Positions 52,401-64,000 of a stretch of DNA of 64,000 bases are shown here, one piece after another. Made by a program: the position numbers and the translations under genes. Origin of the DNA: Tyto alba. Taxonomy: Eukaryota > Chordata > Aves > Strigiformes > Tytonidae. The notes below the pieces were generated by a model. It was not told the DNA's origin and ran no database searches. It saw only the letters and a program-made list of their open reading frames with translations. Within the stretch, counting starts at the first letter, position 1, and each line of letters opens with the position of its first letter. The stretch is taken from contig NW_024881282.1 in the NCBI RefSeq assembly GCF_018691265.1, positions 53,203,122-53,267,121 on the forward strand, in the 5' to 3' direction.

Positions 52401-55400
52401 ACCAGCGTTCCAGTTTGATTTAATAAAGCTTCAGAGCTCAGACTTGACTGCTGGTCCAGTAAGAAGGAAAATAAAGAGAGAAAAGGCTTGAACCAGTCTT
52501 GGATCCAACTCTGCTGCAACTCCCTGGTTTAAGTTATTCTTCTCATCTTGCAGGTGACGAATGCAGCTGAGCAGCTTAGATGAGAAGAAACCAGCAAAGG
52601 CAGTGGGCCACTAAACCTTAGCCATCCAGCCCCATGCCACCACCCACAAAAGTCCATGTCCTAGTGACATCAGGCTCACACTGGTAATGGTGGTAACTCC
52701 ATCCTCAGATCTCTGCATTGTCAGGAAATCAATCGACCACTCGATTCAGCAAGATTATGCCCTAAATAAACTCATCAGCATGGTAATGATAACCCGCTTT
52801 CTGAGGCGTTTTAATCCCTTGTTTTTCAACACCCTGTTTTTAATTACTCACATATACAGTTAAAGAGTCTACCAAGCACTTCATCTGCGAGCAGAGCGGG
52901 ACTGACAAACAGGTAAGTTTTGAAGAAACTCTAAAAAAGTTCTCTAAAAAAACAGACAAAACACACTACTACCATTATGAAAACTGAAAACTGCCACCAA
53001 CTTACTTGACTCAACTCTTTTTGCAAAAATACATTTGCTGCCTAGTTTCAATATGAATTTGTTTTCCAGAATACACACACATGCATTTACTTCTCACAAA
53101 TGAATCCAGATGCCTCAAGCTGTAGACATCCATGCTGGGACAATTTAAAAGATTACTGCTTTTAGCTGTATGCCTGCTTCTCTGCTAGATGCTACTGCTG
53201 CCTCAGAAACCAGTGTCAGCTCACAGTCCTTGTCCAGTAACAGATCCACCACCAGGTTGCAGATGACAAATCCAGGAGGCTCATTTCTTAATTAGGATTA
53301 ACATAGTATTTTTTCCTTTTACAGGTGAAAAGGAACAGGATAAACAAAATGAAAACAAAAGAACTAGGAAAGGAAACTGTGGGTTTTGTTTTATTTTTGT
53401 ACAAGTAAAAAGGGCCACAGATTATATAAACATCCATTAAACAAGTGTGCAGCATAAGAGAACTACAGTGCAATAAACAGTTTACCACACAGGTCCCAGC
53501 TTACCCAAACACTGTGCTAGGCTGGTGCCATATATCAGCAGACAGTTTACACCACTAACATCTCCAGTGGTGACATGAACGTGTCGCTCCCTCTTGACCA
53601 ACTCACAATTTCTGTCTCAGGGCAGACAATTCTGTAGTAGTGAGTCACTTCATAATTGCAGGGCAATTGTTACAATCAGACATATTCATTTTTTTTATTG
53701 ACATCAATAAAGAAGTGGGATGATACCAGTGCTATTTAGATTAACACTGGCAAGACCCACTGAAGAGAAAATGGAGTAGGAGGTCACAACAGGTAGGCTT
53801 TCAAGGGAGGTGTGAGGAGAAGGCCTCAAAACAGGTTAATGAATATCCCACTGGAAAAGCCGGATAAACAAACTTTTCTTCTAAGGAAAGGTCAGGAGAA
53901 CAGCAATTAGGCTGCACTGGAGAACAGGGCTTGCTTGCTTACAACCTGATGCTATGGCGCAACTCCAAACACAAGTTATTTTGCCATGCTGGAGAACAGC
54001 CACCAGGAAACCAGAGAAGGGGGAAAAAGATTACATGCTTTGTTCTTAAGCAGCAAATGAGAGAATGTGTTGATTTTACAACAAAAAGTCCAGAAGTTGT
54101 ACTTTTTTTCTTTCCAAACAGCTATTTCCCTGCTTTTATGGGCAGGATGTTACAGGCACAAGGAAATGCTGCTGCTACTCCACCTTTCCTTACACCCAAC
54201 TTCTGCTTCAGGAAATGTAATTATGAAGCTCATGAAGGCATGAGATCTGTTAGAGCTGATATGCATTTCAGGTGGAGGAAGAGAGTCTACGAGAATTTTT
54301 CATAAAAAGCCCAACTCTTGTTAATATTAAAGAGAATAGGAAGAACTGGTACCCACCACGCCCTCTGAAGAAACACCCTCAGAAGACAGGACACATTAAA
54401 AAGGATGGGTCACCTTATGGACAAGCATGGGATAAGCTGAGAACAGTAGAATCAAAGTCTCCTCAAATAAACAACAAATTCTGCAAAGCAAAACCACAAA
54501 TTAATTGCCTTTTACTAAAAGTCCCTGAAATACTCTAATTAATATGTTTCCTGTACTTTAACAGAAAACACTAAGAACCTTGATGTTTAATTCATGTTTT
54601 TAGGGGGCAGAATAAAAGCAAGAAACCCAGTATCAATTCTATTTTGACAGAGGATTAAAATGAAAGGCAAAAAACCAAACCAAAACAAAACTAACCATCA
54701 CCTGGAAACACAGCATTTACCTATGCCTATAAACTTAAACTTGTTAAGTTACTACATTATACCACTAACTTATCTTATTATAAGTTTATCAATATCAGGA
54801 ACCATTCTTAGCTTACAAATACACCCATGCATACCTAAAACTATATAATCAAAGGGAATCTCTTCCAGAGCTGGAAAAAATAAGAACATACCTGGAACTT
54901 CAGACAAAGACAAAAGTATTAGTCCTAGAAATAGACCAGTCAGTTCACCTCCACTCTTCCATTGAGCATATACAGATCCAATAACAAGACATCTCTAACT
55001 GCAGACTTGCCATTTGTGAAGGACCTCAACTTTACACACCTCAACCAAATATGTAATGAATTAATGGGTTTTTTTTCTTCTGTTCCAAACCTGTACAGGC
55101 AATTTAGCCAGAACAGTGAAATTCAGCTGCATTTCTATCAGTAACTCCTCCGTGTAACCTGACTACAAAAACTCTTCAAATTAACAAACATCATAGAGTT
55201 GTGTAAAAAACTGTTCTGTAACGCCTAGTTGCATGAGGTGGGGAAGGGGTAGAGGAACATATTGTTGTTTCCAATGCAGTGTCCTGGCCAAGCAATTCCG
55301 TATTCTAAAGCAAGACACAAGGAGCAGACCTGCGAACAGCAGACAGTAGAATACTGCAGACAAGGTAGTCAGTTTTCTATTTTTTAAAAGGCATTCACTT

Positions 55401-58400
55401 TGCATCCAAACAACCATTTCCGTCTCACCAACTTGTATTATTAATGCCAAAAGGTCCACTGGCATAGTAAAAAGTGTCACCTTTGCACATAAACTACAAG
55501 GCAACCCTGAGCCTAAGAAAGTTCTCTCAAGATGGCAGAGCCTGGTCCTTGATTATTAGGACCATTCATCAGTAAGTCCTAATGAGATCAGAAGAATTAT
55601 TAATGCAGTCACTTTTTGGAGTAATTAGCAAATCTTAATGAAAATCAGTGTAGATACTTATGTGGTAGTAGTGTAGTTACTTACGTACTTATGTCTCTAT
55701 AAACTTATCAAGGTGACACACTGATGCCCATGTGTGCACAGGTGCAGGAAAGACATTTCCAAAAAAAAAAATAACATGGCAACATCAAAGTGTAGAAACA
55801 CAGGGACTTCAAGGGAGCTTACTACATGCTTTTTATCAAATAGCTTTTATGATGCAAAGACGGAAGAAGCCAGTCACAGCTGGCTGTAGTATTATAAAAT
55901 CAGCATTTCAGAAAAAGAGCAGAGGCAATCTAAACAAGCAAACTACAAAGGATGCAAGTGATCCTAAGAAAAGATAATGATGTGGGGTGTACAACTTGAG
56001 ATGCCACCACACCTCCCAGTGCGGGAGCTTCAGTAAGCTGCATTTTGTTTGTAATTTCTCAATCTAGTACATCTGATTTACATTATTAGAAAATTAACAT
56101 GAGCCTCAAACATCTTAGGGGCTTAACCAGACTAGGAAATACCACATTTCTAATAAGTCATAAGAAGCCTGGTCCTATCCTAAGGAAAGACACTGATCAA
56201 AACCAGAAATATCTTGATGTTACTGGTAACATCAGGAGCGTGTGCTCTCTTCTGTTTGTACTCCTAAACAGTTCTACACAGCCACATAATTATACTAGAA
56301 ATGAAGCACACCTGTTTCCAGCCACCCTCCCACACAGACATGCAATGCTTTGGGCTGTACAGCCCATGTGCAGGACAGCCAAAGAGACGTGGTTTCCCAA
56401 AACACCCTCTGCACCCAACGGGGGGCAGTCCTCTCCTACCACCGGAGTGCCAGCTCCGCGCCCCAAGCCGCGAAGGATGAAGTGCTGTAAGAAATACTTA
56501 CATTTTCCAACAGAATTAACCCAACTGAGTGCCATTTATGGAGCTGCACTCCTTTCTGGCTCAGCACACCTCACGAGTCCATCAGCCACCACTATTTGTT
56601 CTCCTGCCTACACAGGACACCTGCACCCAACCCAAGTTCAGAACGCTTTGAAGGGAATTTGTACACGTGTAAAGAGGCAGGTGCAATGCCATCAAAGATC
56701 CACACTCTTGTTTTAGTTCAGACGTTGCCAAGAAAATGGGTAACAATAATTTTCACCAGAGAAATAGATTCTTTTATATATTAGTAATACATGATAGGTA
56801 GATGACTGGCTGCCTGCTGGAACTGGTGATACCTTGGAGTCGGTGGGTGGAGGAAAGCTCCCCGACGACAGGCACTGCACTACCAGCCCTTTGCAGAGTC
56901 TTACCCATGAGCTGGGGGCAAACACACTCCTGTGCATTAGGACTGCTCATAACCTGCGCTCCTACTCCCTCTGGGATCTCTTTACAAACTACTACTGGGT
57001 AAGAGAGTAATTTGCCAGCACAACTAGAGATTCCTGGGAATATTTTGCAAATCAGCTGTGAACAGTAGGCTTAGCAAACCCTTTCTAACCATTACATGTA
57101 ACAAGGAAACATTATCTCTGCACCCATAACCTCAGCATTCTTGTGCTTCAGTTTACAGTAAGTCCTATATATCTGTTTAACAGGACATTTTGAAATACCA
57201 AGTTATCAGGAATGCTGGCAATAGGGTATTAGATTTTCACATTAACTTTTCTAACGTTACAAGATCTTCCAGATCTGACTGCTTCGGTGCAGAAAGAGCA
57301 CTCCCACTGAAAGGGCTACCGCTGCCCTCCACCACAACAGCTGTTTGCAAAACGTGATCTCTCTCTGCGTCCAAAACCTCACTGATAGTTGCTGTCTTGA
57401 TCCAAGATGTTTAAATGACTGCGTGTTGCTGGTAGCTCTGGAGTAGAGAAAGCACTGAACAAACCCAGTATAGTAAGATTAAAAACTAAGAATTGACGTA
57501 AGAAAAAGGAGCCAAAAGAGCACAGCAATCCTCATGTAGATTTATAAATAACAGACCACAACTCTCCCCACACCCAGACAGACTTAGAAACTCCCAACAT
57601 CCCAGCTTGCTTATTAGAAACAAGAGCCATCAAAATGCTGCCAAGGGACACCTGGCCCCTTAAGAGGCCTCTCATTTACTTTCTCTGCAGCTGGATAATG
57701 GGGAAAGTCAGTATTTTTTACTCCTGCACTCAAACCAAGAACGAAGAGCCAGTTCAGATTTTGCCATGAATAGACATGTAGTTTTAAGGAGATGATGTTT
57801 AATCTAGGAGCCTTTAATTACGTGCCTTGGAAGTGAAGTGCTGAGCAAGCATAGGTTATAAGCTTTACTATGAACTTGAACACGAGTAATGGTTTAAGTA
57901 CACTTCATTGAAAATAAGGCTATGGAAAGGTATCAAAAATGCTTTTAGGAGGCAAATATAGCACACATCCAAGTGTCAAATTTGCAACAATCATTTGCAA
58001 ACAGATTATTTAAAGAGAACAAAACCCATTATGTCTATGACACACAAGTACATATTGACTGAAATTGTGGCAGACAGCAACAGCTATTTTTCAGTTGATC
58101 ACTATTGACAAACGTTAAAACAGCCTGAGCCAAGATTCACAATATTACATATCAGGAAGACATTTTTCCCCTCTCAGAACTCCAGCCAAAACTGCTCCAT
58201 TGCAGCAGAGGGAGAAGCTGCAGGGAAACAGTGGGTTTGTCCATGATATAAATTCATCCGAGTGTCTCTAGAACAGCTGCGACTGCAAAGGGAGAGCTGT
58301 GGAGTCCAGGAGGATGACAAGGAACCAGCGGGGAAAGGTAGCACACGCACAGCATGTCAGGACCACGTGCTGAAGGAGATGCATTTAGCTGTGTTTCAGA

Positions 58401-61400
58401 ACTGCTGCTCAATTAGAGGACCACCTACTGTTTAAATAAATGCATCTATCTTTTTGAGCAGCATGGTTACACTTGTTCTCATCAGCAACCAAATAAAACC
58501 TTAGAACAAACTGATTCATTCAAGGTTTATCATCAGTATATTTTTCTCCACACAGCATTATTTTCCTCACACACTTGCAACCATGAGCACTTTCAGGTGT
58601 TCTGTGGCAGTATTTTCATCAAGCAGCTGAAACTGCGAGGCTGGGTCTCCAAGATCCCTTGCTGCAAAAACTAGGAGCCCAGCAAAGGAGGCAGGAACAG
58701 CAGGAGAAACCTCTTGAGGCAATTTGGCTTGTCAGAAACAGGTTCTACCCCTGCCCTGAAAAGGAGTTTTAAGTACAAAAATATACACAGATGATCGCTA
58801 AGGGCACGTTCTCTCCTTTTAGGGGAGCTGACTTAAGACCTGATAGTAATTAGGATTTGCTGGGGCACGAGCGTTCACATCTGCAAGCGAAGCAACCATA
58901 TGCAGGATCTGTGCCTTCTCTGGAGTGTGAGGTATGCACAGAAATCTGTCACAGCTGTAGATCTAACCAGATCAGAAATATAAGACATTTCTTACTATCC
59001 AGAGGACGAAGCAAAAAGGAGGGCAGGATGGGACACAGAACACTAATCTGGATCAAAACACCTCAGTGGTTTCATTCCCATGCCAGGTGATGCAGCAAGA
59101 CAGGAGGAGACAATTCCACCAGGTAAACCCAAGTGTCACATTTGAGAAATCCTAGTGCATCCAAGATGCCTGTGCAGGGCTGGCAGATATGTCAGAGGTT
59201 TAGCAGATGCCTGCAGCCCATCAAGTAGCAATGGGAGACCACGCAGGATACACATCCCACAGTACTCAGAATAACACCAGATACTACTGGTTTAAGCAAC
59301 TGAGTCCCAACCTATATGTTCACTCGGTGGTGAGCTGAATTGCTCTCAGCTCCACTGCTAGCATTGACAGTGGGGCACTTGCATTCATGCACCTGCATAT
59401 AGGTGTTTTAGTTTGCCACTGAATCCTACCTCAATGACACCAGCAAGAGGCAGATTCAAAAAACACAGAAAGACAGGGTAGGTTCTGCAAAAAACAGTTC
59501 ATCTGTGGAATTCCATGTCAAAGAACCCTGGGAATGTTACAGGTTTACATGGATGTTAAGAGCAACTAGATAACTCACAGAAGAAAATAACCTAACCTGC
59601 AAAACAAAGAGGCTAGAAAAATGTTCTGGCAAAACAACACTGTGTATTTGGCCTGTTTCTCTACTCTTCCCTTGAGCATGTACCATTAGCAACTGCCAGA
59701 TGGGATACCGGCCTGGACAAATCATGCTTTTGACTTTGTATGGGTATACACACATCCCTTATGTTTCAGCATCCACTGTGGAATGAGAATATTGCCACTG
59801 TGCAAGAGAGAAACAGCGGGTCCCAAACTGAGGCCCAGCTAACCAAGGTGAGTGCCAGATGAGACCTGCACGCAACCCGAGGTGAACAGCCAGGGATCAC
59901 ACAATTCAACCCTAACACAAAATGGACTTCTTAAAGCCAGAAACATGAGTAGTGGTGCACTTGCAGATGGGAAGAAGCTGTTGTTAATATGTTGTTATTG
60001 GAAGGCGTGTTCACAAACATTTGTGAAATATCATAGGGGGAAAAAAAAAAATCCATGTTGAAATGATTAAATCTTTTAAATCAAGCTTTGAGTACTGTGC
60101 AGGAAGTTTATGGCCTTAAGCCACATATCCCACAATAAGGAGAAGGGGGAAGACTCATCAAGATTAGCACCATATATTCTATGTGCTGGATGAGGCAAAG
60201 AGTCTGTGGGAGGGATACTGGCAAGCAATAATATAATTAAAAATTGTAACCTAATCCAGAGAGACAAGGAGGCGAAATAATGCTGGCTTTTCCAAACTAG
60301 AGACAACTTGACTTAGTTATCCAGTGTTTTTAAAAATAAACACACACTTTAATGTGGTCATTTATAAAAGAATTATTTTATTACCTAGAAAGCACAATTC
60401 AGAATTAGAGTACCATGGAGCTAGGATTCATCAAAAAACTATGAAGACTGTGATGAGACTTTACAGTTAAGGACAATGAGATGTTTTCAACTGAGAACAG
60501 TTACGCTTAAGATGACCAAGTCCTGGCATGCATATGAATATATATATAGATATATATTCTCATACCTCAACAAGAATTATGCTGAACAACTATTTATTTT
60601 AAAAATACTTATGATAAAAGATGTGGGGGTTGGGCTTGAACGAAAAAATAACCACATGAACAAATGAAACACTGCAAAAAGTGATCATTTTATCGCTTCC
60701 CTCCTTATTAAAATAGACTGCAACATACGTAACTCTTCTAAACAGACTTTTTTTCAAGAGCTCCTCTCTTGGGAGAAGAGTTTATTTAGCTTTTTGCACA
60801 AATTGTCTTTAAAGCATTTTCTTGCTTTACTACAGATGTTCTTAGTTATTTATTACATTGTGGCTTCTGATTAAACACTATTACAGTAATTGCTTTCTTC
60901 TTGTTACTAATGCTCTCCTCTGTTCCTTCTCAGCACTGCATTAGTGCATTGTCCAGCCACCAGACAAGATGGGAGCTACCTCAGGTTTACCAAGACTGTA
61001 ACTTTCTTTCCAAACAATTTTCAAGCACGTCTTGAATCTCAAGTCAGCATGTTACTGTTAAGAAGACTCTCAGCTTATTTCAGAGCTCTATTTGAAGTCC
61101 ACAGAGAAAGCAGTAGTACAAATCTTCTGTTGCCTTGTCTAGAGAAAGTGTGGTCGACCCACCACACGTACAGAAGACACTTTAGAGAGTAGCTGTTCAG
61201 AGGTCTCTGCTGAAGAAAGAAAAATCTGCCAGAGACCTCCACTCTCCCAAAGAAAGCCTGGCACTCCAAACAAGTGCCATATGAACTTGTTACAGCTGGC
61301 TTTCATTTTGACAGATCAAGTGAGATCTGCCAATCCTATACACTAATGGCACATGAGAATTAATCTATCAGGCCAGAGCAAAATGAAAAGCAAGAATTAC

Positions 61401-61492
61401 CCCACCTGTTTACAACCTTCAAGGATGATACTCATATTTCCTAAAATCTGTCTTTCAGTTGCAGTAAGCATTAACAGCCTTCTATAAAGGAC

Positions 61493-61514
61493 AAAAAAAA
61501 AAAAAAAAAAAAAA
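61493..61514. repeat. Poly-A run
   Basis: Twenty-two consecutive A followed by purine-rich GAGAAAGAAATAAAAAA. No retroposon body was recognised upstream. Confidence 0.9.
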
Positions 61515-64000
61515 GAGAAAGAAATAAAAAAGGCACCACTTCTGTATGAATACAGGCAGAGAAAGAAATAAGGAGAAATGTGGGAAGTTAAGCCCGTAAC
61601 GTATATGACCTTATCTGAGTGGGGATATGGAATAGTGACGTAAAAGAAAAATAAGTTGAACTACCACCCATCTTGCTGCAGAGGATATTAAAAAAGCCAA
61701 CCAAACAAACAACAAAAGCCAACACTTAAAACGATAATAAAGAAAAGTATGAGCAGACAGGGTATCTGGTCAAGAGTTCAAGACCACATTCAAGTTTCAT
61801 GGGGTAACTGGATACTCCCGTGGAAGACGCCATAACAGGATGTCCTTCCTGAGCAAATGAAAAATTATCAGCTCGAAACTAACAGGACAGTTTCTGTGTT
61901 CCTGGCTATTGGGAGGACCAAAAGCCAGTTTGCAAGGTAACCCTCAGCCAATTCCTCAAACACAGCCTGCAGCAAATGAGCAGAGTTAATCCGCTTCTTG
62001 CAAGACAGACCTTTTCCTAATTGAAAGGAACACTAATGAGAGAAGTAAATGCAAATCCTACAACTTACATTGTACTCATTAAAAATATACAGACTCTGTA
62101 AAAATCCACTTGCACACTTGTTTACATTTCCCTAATCTGTGTAATACAGCAGAGTGGTACAGGTAGAGGCAAGCAAGAGAGCTATGTCCAGTACCACAGA
62201 AAAAGGAACCCGAAGGTCATACGGCCTTTGCCGTGAAGCTGCACAACAAAACAAAATCAACATTCCTTTGTTCATTTTCACACTTTTTCCAGAAACTTGC
62301 ATTGATGAGGAAGCTGGCAGGAGTACTGTTTGAATAAAAATCCACCTCAAAGAATCCCACCACCATCTGTTGTGATTTATAGCAGAGATGTATTTTAAAC
62401 CGTACAATCCCCTGAGGCATGCTGCTCCTCTCACTGGCCCCTCTTGTACGATTCAGAGAATTCTGCCTTCAGTAGCACCAACACATGGCTGCAATCCCAT
62501 GGAATTAGAAGATATAAGATGACAAATAACTTCCATTTTATCTAAAGTCAGTGAGCGTGTCTCAGTGTTTTGTAAATTCTGCTACTGCCCTGATTTTGCA
62601 ACTTTCCCATGGAAAAACCTTGGGCTGAGTCATACGTGGAGAGATGATAGAACGTTAACTTTTCCTGAAGTAAATAGCAGGCTATGCATCAGGATAACGC
62701 TGCTCCAAGCAGCTTCTAGCAGGTCAGAAGGGCAATGTATATTACCTGGAGACAGGGTAAACTGAAAAATCACCCCAGTGATGACAGCTACAGAAAAACA
62801 TGGTAGGGGAATGCCTAACACCTCTCCTCTCCCACAGCAGGAAGGGAAGTAGAAGTCTCTTTGACAGCCTCCCCACAGGAAGGCTTCTCCTGCCACATCT
62901 TGTTTTTACCAGGACATCTAAGCCACCCACAGAGCAATTGGCTCTGTGCCACTTCCTTGGAGCAGATCTGGGGAAGCCAGGAAGCCCAAGTGCAGGTTTT
63001 TTGACCTGTGATGTGGCTGCAATGACACACTAAGGGCGCAAAGGCCCCTGCAAATTCATCTCGTTGAAAAAACACAGTGATCTCCTATGTAGAGCTTCTG
63101 AAAGACAGACTTCACAAATGTAAATTAGCTGGTTTTCCCAAAAGAGAGTGGGTTAGAAAGTGCAGATCATCATCTGACCTATTCCCCCAGGATTAAGAAA
63201 GAAACATTGGCATCTGGGGAAAGGAAGCAGCTACAGAGAGTAAATAGTGAGGGTAGCAAGTACCTGCACAGAGAGGAGGTAAGTAGGTGTTATCTGACAA
63301 GGGAAAGGAGTGGCTGTAGGAGGTAACAGAGATCAAAGATACAGTAAGTAGAGCAGGGAGGAGATTAAAGGGCTGAGGTGCAGACACCCACCCAATCCAG
63401 GCTGAGTCAGTACAACAGCACGGAAAAGAGCAGGGAGAGCTCAAGCCCTGGTGGAAAGAGAGTCCTACTGCACTCAAGAGACATGCAAGCAGAAATCATG
63501 ACAGGGAGCAAAAAAACAGCCATGGTGGGAGTGGGGAAGAGGAATCAAAGATAGAAGCCCCTGGTGTGAGTAGAAGGCCCACAAAGTCCCTGTTCCTGTA
63601 TCACAAGCACTTCCCAGCGCTGCAAATGCCTCAGCATCAGGGTGCTCTTTGGGCATGGCAATGGTCCACCCATGTCAAACAAAATCGTCTTCTAGCAAAG
63701 TCACACCACCACAGCCTCCATGCCCAGGGGAGGAAACACTTTAAAGCAGCAGTTGGGAAGCCATTTAAACTGTAGCCCAGTACAAATGCTCAGTGGTCCA
63801 GGACATACAGTTACTTCTCCTCAACCCACGTTAAGGATTTGCTATAGAAGGCCAGGAAACCGAGTGCTACACTTCTGACTTCCAGCTCTCGAGAAGCCAA
63901 CCCCATCCCAGGGAGGGCTCTCCCTTGGCTTGCAGCTTACCCTGCTCTCAGGTTTAGCATAACAGATGTGGTTTGATCTCCTTGCAGCAGCTGCTGTCTT

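Larger units (their letters stand above)
40760..64000. other. RASSF3: RASSF3 intron 1 (part), no gene recognised
   Basis: Everything upstream of RASSF3 exon 2 to the window end. I found no RASSF3 exon 1 (a GC-rich segment coding an acidic then FFFTARTSFF-like stretch), no other gene and no tRNA-like element. Recognised contents are the LTR at 43424-44162, the old CR1 near 49 kb and simple runs such as the poly-A at 61493-61514. The ORFs here, including one of 205 codons at 56099, show no family resemblance. Confidence 0.6.

Noticed and set aside
56099..56716. 205-codon plus-strand ORF in RASSF3 intron 1
   Set aside because: No domain, no splice context and low-information composition; it lies in a large intron in otherwise featureless DNA.

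Overview
This is nuclear DNA from a vertebrate, almost certainly a bird. It has split genes with GT-AG introns, CpG islands, CR1 LINE fragments, an LTR type that is abundant in birds, no long uninterrupted ORFs, and protein sequences close to but distinct from mammalian ones. The two intact genes are GNS (plus strand) and RASSF3 (minus strand). They are arranged tail to tail, as I recall them on human 12q14. The first exon of each gene lies outside the window.

Layout: 1-310 is the GC-rich tail of the GNS CpG island. 445-17403 carries 13 coding exons of GNS (human exons 2-14). They join in frame to 487 residues plus a stop and include the sulfatase Cys-x-Pro-Ser-Arg site and the Asp-Asn metal ligands. 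17404 to about 20.7 kb is the likely GNS 3' UTR. 36765-40759 carries the last four coding exons of RASSF3 on the minus strand (213 residues: RA domain, then SARAH domain). Everything from 40760 to 64000 appears to be RASSF3 intron 1, in which I found only mobile-element remnants.

The most interesting item sits between these two genes. On the minus strand, from 33534 down to 21702, are ordered exons of a third gene of the APMAP / strictosidine-synthase-like family: a CpG-island first exon, a membrane-anchor exon and six or so beta-propeller exon remnants, with matching splice phases. It is broken in this genome. It has two in-frame TGA codons and a 567-bp LTR with a 4-bp target duplication in exon 4, a tandem 4-bp duplication that shifts frame in exon 7, and further frame shifts in exon 3 and the last exon. 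The flanking genes are undamaged, so poor sequence quality is an unlikely cause. I read it as a unitary pseudogene whose CpG island and first two exons remain intact.

Mobile elements: an LTR in the pseudogene exon (25960-26526); a solo LTR in RASSF3 intron 1 with 4-bp repeats (43424-44162); an ERVL-type LTR in RASSF3 intron 3 (38227-38779); a CR1 3' end (22551-22942); a short CR1 piece (about 10613-10666); and an old, diverged CR1 (about 48940-49450). Comparisons with human proteins are from memory and were not computed.
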